Position numbers and translations under genes: made by a program. From contig JAKOGI010001194.1 of NCBI GenBank assembly GCA_029747015.1, positions 62,001 through 126,000 of the forward strand: DNA of 64,000 nucleotides. The letters are read 5' to 3'. The notes beneath the pieces were generated by a model that ran no database searches, was not told the origin of the DNA, and saw nothing but the letters and a program-made list of their open reading frames with translations. The DNA comes from Carnegiea gigantea (lineage: Eukaryota; Streptophyta; Magnoliopsida; Caryophyllales; Cactaceae). Positions 1 through 10,431 of this stretch are shown in pieces. Every line of letters begins with the position of its first letter. The first letter of the stretch is position 1.

Positions 1-2271
1 GCAACCAATTAACGTGGCCTCCAATGGGTCCTTCATAGAAAGTTGAGCCTTGCCTTCCTGGTTGAGGGCTTCCTCTAGTGCATCGACTCTACAGCATAAG
101 TCGCCTGAGGCGGGGGAAGCCATAACTTGTGGCAAGCTAAACTCCACCTTCTCATCCCCTACTTGAAGGGAAAGCTTGCAATTCTTCACGTCTATCATAG
201 CCCCTGCAGTGGCTAGGAAAGGTTGACCCAAAATGATTGGGATGCGGGAGTTTCCCTCCATCTCCATAACCACGAAATCACATGGTATGAAGAACTTTCC
301 CACTTGTAATGGGACATCCTCAAGAATACCTAAAGGGTACTTGACGGATCCATCAGCTAGCTACAAGGAGATGGTAGTGGGTTTCAGCTCCCCCACGTGC
401 AGTTTCTTACATATGGAGTAGGGCATAAGACTTACGCTAGCTCTAAGGTCGCACAGTGCTCGGCTAATAGTCACATCCCCAACTGAACAAGGGATGGAGA
501 AACTCCCTAGATCCGAAAGCTTGGAAGGCAGTTTGTTCTGAATGATTGCACTGCTCTCCTCAGTGAGGGCTACGGTAGCATTCTCGAGCAACTTACCTTT
601 ATTTGTCAGTAGGTCCTTTAGAAACTTGGCATATGAAGGCATGTTAGTAATAGCCTCCAGGAAAGGGATGTTGATGTGGAACTTTTTAAGCATCTCGAGA
701 AACTTCCCGTACTTGTGGTCCTTCTTAGCCCTTACTAGCCTATGAGGATATGAAATTGGGGGCGTGTAAGGCTTCACTGGAGGTGAAACTTGTTCTGCTC
801 TAATCTCCTGGGTCCTTTCAGGATGGATCCCCTTACTGAAAGGCTCAATAGGGGCCTTCTTGGCAGCATCACCCTCATCATCAGTCCCTCCCCTTTCCTC
901 CCTCATAGGCATTGGAGGACTCTCTAACTCCCTACCACTCCACAGTGTAATGGCATTCAGCTAACCTTTGAGATTGGTCTCAGATTGACCTGGCAGATGT
1001 TCCTGGGGTCTAGATAAATGGCTTACCTGCTGCGCAATCTGGGCTATCTGATTCTTTATCATCTTCTGGTGAGTGATTATAGTTTCAAATTTAGCAGTCA
1101 ATTGACTGACCGACTCACCCAACGCCTCATTAGTCTTGGTTTGGGTCGCTATGAAGCGCTCCATAAGACTCTCCAGATTGGATTTGGGCTGGGGTGGTTG
1201 TTGTTGGGGAAGTGGGGCATAAGGGGCCTTATATTGGAAACCAGAAGGTTATGGTTGGGAAGCATTGGATGGCATAGGGTTATTGTTGCGGTAGGAGAAA
1301 TTTGGGTGATTTCTACAACCGGGGTTGTAGGTATTTGAGTAGGGGCTATTTTATGGGCGTTGGCCATAATTTTACATTGCATTGGCATGCTCAACGCTTG
1401 GGAAAATAGATTAACACTCAGCAGCAATGTGGCCTTGAATGCCACAAATCTCACAGGGGACCCCAACCTCAAACATCGCACCCGAAGGATCACCCACTTA
1501 ACTCCCTGTGGAGGGAGTTCCCAGCCTGTCAAAACACTGCGCTAAAGCATCCACATTGCTAGCCAGCATATCCACAGCATCCACTTCGTAAACTCCACTA
1601 GTCCTCTTAGGGGCCGCCCTCTCACCGGACCAATGATAGTTGTTGGAGGTCATCTCCTCCAATGAGGCCTTCGCAGCCTCTATCGACTTCCCCATAAGTG
1701 CACCGCCGGCTACCGCGTCGATGGACATTTTCAATGACTGGTCTAATCCATTATAGAAGGTTTGGATTAGAAGCCAGTTGGGTACTCCGTGGTGGGGGCA
1801 TTGGCGTTGAAGATCCTTGAACCTTTCCCACTCCTCATAAAGTGACTCATAGCCTCGTTGACAGAAGGAGGTGATTTCCACCCTCAACTTAGCGGTCTTA
1901 CCCGGGGGGAAGTACTTGCTCAGAAATGCAGTCGATAGGGCCTCCCAGGTGGTGAAGGAGTTAGGCTCTTCATTAAGGAGCCAGTCACTGGCTCGGTCTG
2001 TCAGCGAGAAAGGGAAGAGTCCGAGTCTGATGGCATCGGCGGAGACCCCGTTGAGCTCGATCGTGTCACACTTCGCTAGAGAGTTGCGAAGGTAAATATG
2101 AGGGTTCTCCATGCGACGCCCACTAAACTGATCCTTCTCCACGAAGGATACAAGGGCGGGCCGCAGCTCGAAGTTGTTTGCTTCGACGGCCGGATTCACA
2201 ATGGAAGAGGTGAGGCCAGTGGCCTGCGGTAGGACATAGTCCCGCAGAACCCTAGGATTTCTCTCGGCCAT
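1..2271 (-). pseudogene. gag-protease polyprotein of gypsy element, broken by seven stops
   Basis: One minus-strand frame runs from the ATG at 2271 to the window edge. It begins MAERNPRVLRDYV and contains a retrotransposon gag domain (for example FSLTDRASDWLLNEEP, the FLSKYFPPGKT block and YESLYEEWERFKDLQRQCPH). A zinc knuckle of form CX2CX4HX4C (CEICGIQGHIAAEC) lies at 1414-1455. A pepsin-like protease region follows (ALCDLRASVSLMPYS, then the ILGQPFLAT block near 150-190). The usual Gly after the catalytic Asp-Leu is Arg here (codon 442-444, AGA), which should inactivate the enzyme. In-frame stops lie at 1498-1500, 1411-1413, 1372-1374, 1351-1353, 1249-1251, 961-963 and 361-363; there is no frameshift. 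At least five of the seven sit where relatives have Gln. The product would package RNA and process the polyprotein, but this copy cannot be functional. Confidence 0.9.
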
Positions 2272-2525
2272 AGTGTTGTCCTGTTGCAATTGCCTCTTCC
2301 TTGCACCGCTTTGCCTTCACGCAGTGGCTTCTATCTCAGGGTCAAAGGGAATGAGTGGTCGCTCCCTCTGACTGCGCCTGTGCATACAAAGCCAAGAACT
2401 ACACCAAGCGTAAGCAGGTTCAAGCAAAGCTAAAAGAACAAGAAGGAAAAGGAAAAGTGGAAAAGAAAAAGAAAAAGCCTAATCTAAAGCGTTTAAAATC
2501 GCTTCCGATGTTGGAACAACCAAGT
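2272..2525 (-). other. Untranslated leader between PBS and gag ATG
   Basis: About 250 bases separate the primer-binding site from the gag start. On the plus strand the stretch is purine-rich (runs of AAAAGAAAAAG near 2460-2480). No separate coding region is convincing. The in-frame extension upstream of the ATG has only a TTG codon at 2289, so I take 2271 as the gag start. Confidence 0.6.
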
Positions 2526-2543
2526 TCCCCGACAACGGCGCCA
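2526..2543 (-). promoter_or_regulatory. Primer-binding site of gypsy element
   Basis: The minus strand reads TGGCGCCGTTGTCGGGGA, six bases inside the LTR edge. This TGGCGCC-type site is typical of plant Athila/Tat-like gypsy elements. The same type, diverged, recurs at 23544 and 51584 in this window. Confidence 0.85.
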
Positions 2544-3675
2544 AAAACTTGTTGAGTTAAAAATACCACAAGTGCACGGTGCCAGTTGTAACTAGAAATG
2601 GCAAGTATAGGTCCTTTTCTCTACTTCCTGACGGTAGTTTAGGTTAGGTTCTAGCAAATAAAACCTCAAGAGAAGGATTAGTTTAGGATTAAAGATTGTA
2701 ATCTTGGATTCAACCTTTAGATTTCAAGTTTCTTCTATCAATTCAAGACTAAGTTTTCCTCCTCTTTCTCTATTTATTTCATTGCTATTCTCGTTTATGT
2801 TTTGTTGGTTTAATTCTTGTATTTGTTTTGTTTGGTTTTTATGTTTAGTTTTCATTGTTAATTCATGTTATTTAGTTGTTTAGATTTGTTTTATTTCATT
2901 CCCTTTGTTTTGTTCTTCAAGTTCATGTTCTTGTTTGTTAGTTTAGGTTTTCATGTGTTTGTGATGTTTAGTTGGCAGATTGTGTTGGCTTGGTTTGTGA
3001 TTAGCCTCTTGATGGCAAATTAATCTTGTATTTGTCCTAACCATACCCAATCTATGCCTAGAACTTAGAGTTTTCCTTCACACCCGTCAAGTGTTCGATG
3101 AAATACTTGAGAGAGCTTTCATCTATATTTTTGGGTGATTGACTTATGCTGAGAAGTGAGGTCAATTAGCCAGTGTGGGAGAGGGAATAATCGAGTTCGG
3201 GGCATGAAAATAGTATCCGAATCGAGTTAGGTCCGGAGTTACTAGTTTTGTGGTCTAATTGGGCTAACCCCATGAAAATAGGTGGTTAGATCAATTAGAC
3301 TAGCTCAATGACCCTTGAAAGAGGGCTTGGGTGGTCTTTGATGGTGCAACCGATCATCTCTAGTTCGTGATGTAGTTTGGGTAGATTAGGACTCGTCTTG
3401 ATTAGTTGGTTCATTCATTGGTCAAATCACAACTCCAAGTCGCTTTTTCTATGTTTGTTAGCGTAGTTTAGGTTACCCTTTGTTTTCCTTTGATTTCGCC
3501 TAACTCGAGACACTTTAGTTAGCCTTGATAGTTGGAAACACAATTCTCTGCGGACGACACCCCAAGTACTCAATGATACATCTTGCACTTGGGGTTTATA
3601 AATATTAAAACTTGTTGAGTTAAAAATACCGCAAGTGCACAGTGCCAGTTGTAACTAGCAACGGCAAGTACGGTT
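2544..3675. repeat. Tandem duplication in LTR 3' end, period 1,063 bp
   Basis: The block beginning AAAACTTGTTGAGTTAAAAA at 2544 recurs at 3607, differing at only a few of about 68 bases, then diverges. The intervening sequence (2613-3606) contains CCCCAAGT...ACTTGGGG, a short hairpin at about 3561-3595, and reads like the U5 region of a related LTR. Either unequal recombination between related LTRs or insertion of a second LTR end would explain it. Confidence 0.65.
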
Positions 3676-4913
3676 CGTGTCCACAAGGAACTCGATTTCA
3701 ACCACTGAACCAACCTTTAACACTCTATTTAGGCCAGAGTCTATTGGGAATGGTTTTACTCAATAACAGTTGTATTCTACTGAAAGTTACTACTATTGCC
3801 TAAATCAATATTAACGAAAGTCCTGGATTGGGGTTCATCACACTATCGTGTTCCTTGGACTATAAATTAGATCATGCAAATCTGCCCGCACAGACAACTG
3901 AAATGGAATGGTTACAAGTTAAGCATATCTATGCCTTCTCTCAAAGGTCATTAGACTAGTCAAGCTATCCTAGTTATCTATTGTCATGAAACTAGAATCA
4001 CGAAACCACAAGATTGAATAACCCTTAATTCCCAATTAAAACCCCAACTAGTTTCATGTTAAGAAATGCAATTGCTCACTAAGTAGCTCTAGGTAGAGGA
4101 TTTAACTCTTGTTAATCTCCTAAACCCCAATTACAAACATGAATCAACCCTCTCAGGCAATTTATCGAACACCTGGCATGCTAAGTGAGAGTTCAATTAC
4201 AACATGGGCATTCATTCACATAAATCTAGAATACGAATCCAAATCGTATAATAGAGGCTACACCCAATCCAAGACAATAAATTTAACCCATAATCATCAT
4301 CAAAATCACAACCACAATCACGAATATGAACATGATAGAAAAAACTAACTTTGAATTAAAGCGTGAAAGGAAAAGGGTAAAGGAGCGTACTTTCTATTGA
4401 TTGAAGTAATAATCTACTAGATTCAACAATCGATTTCAATCCAAAGCTTTCAAATCAAGAACAACCAATATGAATCTTAAAAACCTAAAGTCGCCGTTTT
4501 CGAGAGAGAAAGAACGAGAGAAAGAAGAAGTCCCGAATTACAACGCCAAATTACAATTAAACGGGAAGAATTAAAGTGGCATGGTCGTGCCATCTGGCAC
4601 GGTGCCACCGTGCCACTTTGCTGTCTTGTGTTTTCTTGCTTTTGTGGGTGGCACGGTCACCCTGCCTGGCATGGTGCCCCCATGCCACTTCCTCTTGGCT
4701 CAAAATCTACCCTTTTGGCTCCTATTTGGCGTGATGTTAGCTGGTTTTCCTCGTTTCTTTCAATCGAACTCCTAAAAACACAAAAACACAACACTTAGGC
4801 AGATTTGGAGTAAAGAATGACTAATCAACCTCTATACTCTTGAAGTTTTACTTAAAATCGCCAAAATGAGGGGTAAAAATCATGTCTAAAAAGGGTAAAA
4901 TAGAGGTTTATCA
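2550..4913 (-). repeat. 5' LTR of gypsy element, with internal duplication
   Basis: On the minus strand the LTR starts TGATAAACCTCTATTTTACC (4913) and ends ...AACTCAACA (2550). The 2,364-bp length is inflated by a segment of about 1.06 kb: the last 70 bases of the LTR (2544-2612) are repeated with few changes at 3607-3675. Without it the LTR would be about 1.3 kb. A cluster of GTGGCAYGG inverted repeats lies at 4572-4690. No coding region is evident. Confidence 0.8.
4572..4690. repeat. Cluster of inverted repeats in LTR
   Basis: Several copies of a GTGGCAYGG motif occur in both orientations. A perfect 9-bp stem with a 3-base loop (TGGCACGGT-GCC-ACCGTGCCA) lies at 4595-4615. A longer-range pair, AAGTGGCATGG near 4573 with CCATGCCACTT near 4680, encloses it. 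The stretch is far more GC-rich than its surroundings. Confidence 0.6.
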
Positions 4914-6392
4914 AGGAGGAGGAGGGTGATAATTCTATCACCTCAAATGTATGTATTCTTCTTCTGGGTTGATTTTTCTTTTGGTTTTTCTACTTTTGTT
5001 GTGGGATTCTCACTTTTTCCCCGAGTTCGTTTTATGGATTTTCTTTGTACTTATAGCCTAAAAACACAAATTTAGCGAAATGCATCAGGAAAAATAATAA
5101 TTGACTGATTGAACATATGTCTTTCCTTCATACTTTTTCTCTATGCTTTCATTTATAATTTTTAATCATTTGATTTCTCATTTTAATTTTTTTGTTGGTT
5201 TCGATTAGGAATTTTACTTTTCCATGTATGAAGAACGGGGTGCAGATTCCTATCACATGACCGAGATGCAGAGGTGGAGTCCAAAGAGTAAAGGTTCCTG
5301 TCATAACTAAATGTTTACTAGATGAGATGAGATTGCTTTCCCTATTAAACGAGAGTTGATGGAAATGGAGTCATGGAGACCACTTCTAAATTTGTGATGT
5401 TAAAAAGTAGTAAATTTCACAGAGTTGATGGTTTAAATCTTTAAAACATTCAATGACAACGAAGTATTTGGGACAACCTACTTGCATGGCTTTTATTATT
5501 TGAAAAATAAACGACCAACATTTGAGACCTTTACAGCTTTGTAATTGGTTTTTGTTAGAATTGTTCAACATATAGTGAAGAGAGCCTTGTGTCAAAATGA
5601 AGCGGTTCATGAAAGTGGGACAAGTTTGCATTGTAACACAGACCACCTCCCTGCCCCCTCCCCCAAAAAATCAAAATTATGATGCAATTTTTGGTGGGTT
5701 ATATGGCTATAGGTTAAATTTTACGTTGGGAGATCATAAATGGAAGGTTTTTGCATTGTGGATGCAAGAAGCCTCTAGCATTACAATTGAGTTCGTAGTA
5801 CATCTCAATATCAAGTTGGAGATAGAGATACCATATGAAAGCAAGTTATGTTAATCGTCGAAAGCAAAGCCAAGTTAAGATTAAAATTTTGAGTATATGG
5901 GATATAGATTGTTGATTCTAAAATATAAGAAGTCTTATTTCTTACAATGTGATGCTTTACAATTATAAGGTAATTTTGGGGGCACCTTGTCCGATAAAAA
6001 GATTATTATGGGAGTGTATGTGACAAGTATCCATAATGCTTTTATGAATTGTTTAATTTTTTTGGGGATCATAGACGTAAACAACAATAAATTTCTTCAA
6101 GTAAAAAGGATTCATGTTGACTGTCTTTAATTTTTGCGCAGCTACATTCATAATAGCCTCTTTGAACTTTTAAATGCATTTTATGTTTAATCCAACCTCA
6201 GGAATAACTCATTGTTCTTTTGATTGTATATGAGATACAAAGATTAATGTAGGTGAAATTTGAATCCAATTTTTGACAAATCGTTTGAAAAGTTAGCTCG
6301 TATCACATTATCCTAATGTTAGGCAAGTTGCTCAAACATATACATAGATGAGATAATTAGTGTATTGACATTAAAAAAATGGGATCGCAAGT
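4914..6392. repeat. Repeat R copy 1, block C (first part)
   Basis: The stretch matches 18551-21060 and the start of 49861-50353: shared landmarks are GAGGGTGATAATTC, CACAGAGTTGATGG and AAAGTTTTGAGTATATGGGA. It is cut by the gypsy element on the left and an AT-rich insertion on the right. An 86-codon frame at 5597-5854 has a counterpart at 20244-20543; both contain FALWMQEA and end with KLC and a stop. I do not recognise this product, and copy 3 has lost most of it, so coding is doubtful. Confidence 0.75.
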
Positions 6393-6400
6393 AACAACAC

Positions 6401-6402
6401 AT

Positions 6403-6485
<83 letters not shown>
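6401..6485. repeat. (CA)n/(TA)n microsatellite
   Basis: A short ACACATGCACACAC stretch leads into about 38 TA dinucleotides with one interruption (TAGATA near 6442). Confidence 0.95.
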
Positions 6486-6489
<4 letters not shown>

Positions 6490-7389
6490 TGAATAGAACT
6501 CATGTATGAATGACAAATAACCTTGTCATGTAGAATGTCATGCAGGAGGGAGGTTAACAATGAGTTGGCATGCTTTAATGGAGTAACATGACTTAATACA
6601 AGCAATTGAGTGTGTTTTAGCAAGTTACTAATTTATTAGACCAATTAACAATTAGGTGTGGAATACTGCCATTGATTGTTAGATTTTCAACCAAAGAAAA
6701 TTAATGAATTGTACTTCTTAATAAAATTAAAAATGTTGAAGTCTTATGAAAGAAACACTCCATTAGCAACTAATGTTTGAGTGTAGCAAAAAAGTCAAAT
6801 AAAAAGACAAAATAGAAGACTAAAATATTTTGAGAGAGTGTGGGAGTGCTTAAGTTTGTTTGAGGAGGCGCGAAACAATAAGTAGACACATGGAGAGAAA
6901 GCAAAAATTTTGTGTAGAATGAGAGAAGAACTACATATACTACTAAATTCAACTTTTAGACTACACTTGACATTTAATTTAGAATATTATAAAAAGACAT
7001 GCGAAACATGAGTTGGAAGCTACTTTAAAATTTTAATTTAAAAAAATTACACACTTATTGTGAAATTCTAAGCAAATAAAATAAAACAAAAAAGACAATA
7101 TTCTTCTTTCTAAAATATGGTATTTTAAAGAAATATGTGTCTATATAGTTGAAATTTCAAGTGACATAAGGTCAAATTTAATTTCGATAAATTTAATTTT
7201 GATCAATTAAATCATATGGTCTTATAACAAATCCTATCATCCTATTATATTTATGTATATGACCAGAATTTATAAAGTTACATGAAAGCATGATAAGTAT
7301 CTACGAAAATTACTTAGAAATTTATACACCAAAGTAAAACTTATTCAGCTTCTTAAATATTTCTAAACATTTTGTAACGTTTGATCTAT

Positions 7390-7520
7390 GGACTTTTTTT
7401 GTTTTTTTTTTTTTTCGTGCATAATGGAAGAGGATTTGAACCCACCCCATGTGATATCCCCGCAGAAGAGTCGTTGGTTTTACACATCCCCTTTTGATTA
7501 TGAAACATAATGGGTACTTT
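7390..7520 (-). repeat. Possible SINE fragment
   Basis: The minus strand carries a B-box-like GGTTCAAATCC at about 7436-7446, followed about 20 bases later by an A-rich tail (plus-strand T tract at 7385-7415). No clear A box or target duplication was found. Weak. Confidence 0.25.
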
Positions 7521-9414
7521 GGTTCATATTTTTTATTATTGTATCTCAGAAGAATCAATGGGCTGTTGAATCAATTGAAAATAGTACATGAAGAATATCT
7601 GACCAAAGCAGCAAGAACATTTAATTTCTCATGTGATTATTGTAGTTAATCGTATCATTGTTATACATCAAATTAAACTATTTCTAAGCTACTTTTATTT
7701 ATTCCTATATTTTTAATTGCATTAAATAATTGTATATGTTTGTTTTTTTTTTTTTTTGGTGTGCGAAGTATGGAAATTTAATGTAATTTATTAGGTTGAC
7801 TAAATTACTAACCATGTAGAAATTACAAAATTAATGCAAAATGCTGAAGGGAATAGCAAACATGTGCAAGAAACAGATTAATAATTGATTTAGAAATTTG
7901 ACCTTTTTTCTGCAAAGAATGACAACATGAATCAAGAAATTCCATAGATAAATATATTTAATATTACTATGACTATCAAATTTATTGCAGATTGAATAAT
8001 AAAAATAGAATATTGGTACTAAAATATTTTATTCTCTAAAACTTTATAGTGTGGCCATATAAATTTTAGATCATCAATAGTCAATTGATCCAATAATTTT
8101 TACATGAATTTATTATATGCTCTTTATTGAATCATATTTCACACAAAACTACAATTTTTACATAATTTATATGTTTGAAAAATATAACAAACTGTGCTTT
8201 ATAAATTTTAAAATAAAATTTTAAAGTAACTTACATAGCACAGGTTTAGAACCCTATATATAAACTAATTTAATACATTTAATAATATGATGTTTGAGTT
8301 TTATATTTTGCATTACAAATTTTCTTTTTATTTTTTTATTAGTACATTACATATTTTCTAAGCAGCTCTAACTTTTTTTAAAAAAACAATTTTAGAAAAA
8401 ACAATCATATGTTGCATATTTTTATTTTTAAACAAGCATTTTGAGGCAGAATAAGAAAATGAATTATCAATATCAACGCATGATTATTGATCCATGTGCT
8501 ACAGAGAATATAGTAACGTGATAATTAAAATATATAATGTTGTTGTATAAAAAAGTTATTACTTCATATTGTGAGGTATCATTATTTAAAAAAGAGAACC
8601 CCAAAAAAAAAAAAAAAAACTAGCAAAGTTATGACTTTTTGCAAGTTCATCTAACCGTGTGTAGTTTAGCTTCTAAGTAGGCACTTTGACTTTTAGAAAT
8701 AAAATTCATTATAGAGAGGATAAAGCATTTGCAAACTAAATGAATTTTTGTTTTGCTTTTTATTCACCGTTTAAATAAATTTTCAAATCACTTACTTAAA
8801 TTAAGTTGTAATATTTTTTTAAAGAATATTTCAAGGCAATCTATAAAATTTTTAATGACTTTCTTTTAAAATTGTTATCAATCTGCTTTTTTTTTTGGGT
8901 TTGTTTGTTGAGATGACCTACAATAATATATCAAAAAGGATGATTATTTGCGGATTAATGTAATACATTTACCTACAACTTCTGTGAGAAAAGAGATGAA
9001 AATATGTTTTATGAGATTATACAAATTATTTTAGCTAATTCTTTTAAGAACAGCTTATGCGCAACACAAGTTTAAAAACTAGTTAAGTATAAAGTTCAAA
9101 TTTAAATCATTTTACTCTATATATATGTTTTATTCTTCTACTACCTCAATTGACCGGAAAAAAATAAAATAAAACATGTATGTATAGTTACCTTCAAAAT
9201 CTACACTTGAATATTGTTACTTTATATTGACTTCATTTTTTTTTAAATGAAGATTTTCATTTTTCATCAAGAGCTTAATATATACTTCTCTTGAAATTAA
9301 TTTTGTCATAATTGGAGACATTTTTTCACATACTTTAAAAAAATCAAATTCCAATAAATTTTTAAGGACTCAAGGATTTCAAATTTCACTAAATCTTCAA
9401 GTGGAGAACTTATA

Positions 9415-9495
9415 TGAGCAGCCCCTAGTGAGGTTCAAACTCGCAAGCTTTTGCTTACGAACCAAACACACTACCACTATGATATGGAGGCCGTT
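9415..9495 (-). repeat. tRNA-derived SINE head (polymerase III boxes)
   Basis: On the minus strand, TAGTGGTAGTGTGTTTGG resembles an internal A box. About 25 bases later, GAGTTTGAACCTC resembles a B box. Spacing fits a tRNA promoter, but no acceptor stem pairs, so this is not a working tRNA. The head abuts the right edge of the 3.1-kb insertion, so a SINE inserted head-right is plausible. Confidence 0.4.
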
Positions 9496-9510
9496 GGTGA
9501 TTGCTAGTAA

Positions 9511-10051
9511 TTTTGAAAGTTAAATCCCAAATAATGAATAGATCCCATTCTCTTTTGTGAATTTGAAGCCTCGGGTATTTACATAATGTCGCAATGCCTT
9601 TTTTATAGTATATAATGACAACATCCAAAAATCAAAATTGGGGAGTTTAAAGCAAATGGGTATAGAGTGGAGATTTCATTGATTCTTTAGGGATATAATT
9701 GTCCAGATGCAATATTTCTTTAAGTTGCGCCGGAATTGTGGAGTGTGGCCTCCAAGAAGTGACAAAGCAAAGCAACATTTTACTTCTATTTCTGAGGTGG
9801 CTTTTGCTCAAAATCACTCTTGAAAAATTCTTTTCAACTTCTAAAAATGTATGTTTGGCCTAATTTCAGTTTTTAACTTCTAAAAGCACTTCAATAATTC
9901 AGCCTAAACATCCACAAAGTGTAAACTTAGTTGATTGTTACTTTATGAGGATTTAAACAGAATTTTATCATTCTAATATCCATTTTGAACAATTAACCAA
10001 CAATTTTGAAATTCAAATTCAAAACTTGGTGACACCTATATGCTCCATATC
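9511..10051. repeat. Repeat R copy 1, block C (second part)
   Basis: It matches 21060-21590: AATCCCAAATAATGAA, CAACATCCAAAAATCAAAA, GGGATATAATT and TGCAATATTTCTTTAAGTTG occur in both in the same order. It ends at the copia insertion, in the TA-rich spot where copy 2 carries a long CA/TA microsatellite. Confidence 0.75.
10047..10051. repeat. Target-site duplication, left (ATATC)
   Basis: ATATC precedes the 5' LTR and recurs at 15276-15280 directly after the 3' LTR. The five-base length is usual for LTR elements. Confidence 0.9.
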
Positions 10052-10280
10052 TGTAAAGGAGGGTTAGTTTGTTATAGCTTGTTATAGAAAAGGAGAGTTT
10101 GTTATCCATGTCAGCATTGGGAAAGCTGTGTATAACTGAGAATTGGTTGTAGACAGTTGGTAGATCCTTCCATCACCCTGTATATATATAGGAGCTGTAG
10201 CCATATGTTGGTGATAGAAAAACATGAATACTAATCTTCTCTCTTCAATTCTTCTCTCAATGAATTGCTGACTTTTATCA
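10052..10280 (+). repeat. 5' LTR of copia element
   Basis: Starts TGTAAAGGAGGG and ends ACTTTTATCA. A TATA-like run at 10181-10190 is the probable promoter; the PBS follows with no gap. Confidence 0.95.
10181..10190 (+). promoter_or_regulatory. TATA-like promoter element of copia LTR
   Basis: TATATATATA lies about 100 bases before the LTR end, in the position expected for a U3 promoter; it also occurs in the 3' LTR near 15176-15184. Identification is by position and sequence only. Confidence 0.5.
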
Positions 10281-10292
10281 TGGTATCAGAGC
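10281..10292 (+). promoter_or_regulatory. Primer-binding site (initiator tRNA-Met type)
   Basis: TGGTATCAGAGC abuts the 5' LTR. It is the standard plant primer site complementary to the 3' end of initiator tRNA-Met. Confidence 0.95.
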
Positions 10293-10431
10293 TTCAGGCA
10301 TTTTTTGAAACTCTCAACATTCATTCAGGCATTTTCTAATCTTTCTCAAATAGATTGATTCGAACAATTGACTATCAGAAATTCTTCTTCAAGATTTTTT
10401 GATTCTTTGATTTCTTTTTTGATTCTTGATC

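Larger units (their letters stand above)
1..4913 (-). mobile_element. Ty3/gypsy (Athila-like) retrotransposon, 5' part, minus strand
   Basis: Read on the minus strand, this is the 5' end of a gypsy element: the LTR starts with TGATAAACC at 4913, the PBS lies at 2526-2543, and gag and protease run leftwards off the window. The LTR edge meets repeat R exactly: the plus-strand bases from 4914 (AGGAGGAGGAGGGTGAT) reappear at about 18551 and 49861 in the other R copies, which fixes the insertion point. The other LTR, reverse transcriptase and integrase, if present, lie outside the window, so the target duplication cannot be checked. The gag family and the TGGCGCC-type PBS suggest the Athila/Tat side of the gypsy tree; that placement is inference. 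Confidence 0.88.
6393..9510. mobile_element. Unclassified 3.1-kb AT-rich insertion in repeat R
   Basis: Copy 2 of R reads continuously (GCAAGTAACATAATTTAAGA near 21060), whereas copy 1 is split here: GCAAGTAAC precedes 6393 and GCTAGTAAT follows about 9500. These could be an imperfect 8-9-bp target duplication. The interior is extremely AT-rich with no convincing gene. It opens with a CA/TA microsatellite and ends with a tRNA-like SINE head. It may be one decayed element or several nested ones; I cannot assign a family. Confidence 0.5.

Noticed and set aside
2355..2555. Lys-rich plus-strand frame
   Set aside because: It overlaps the leader and PBS of the minus-strand gypsy element; the purine-rich leader explains the composition.
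6319..6623. Frames encoding repeated Tyr-Ile at the TA microsatellite
   Set aside because: They are translations of (TA)n and carry no coding signal; the same applies to 21559-21830.
9415..9490. Functional tRNA gene on the minus strand
   Set aside because: A- and B-box-like motifs are present, but no acceptor or anticodon stem forms, so it was kept only as a SINE head.
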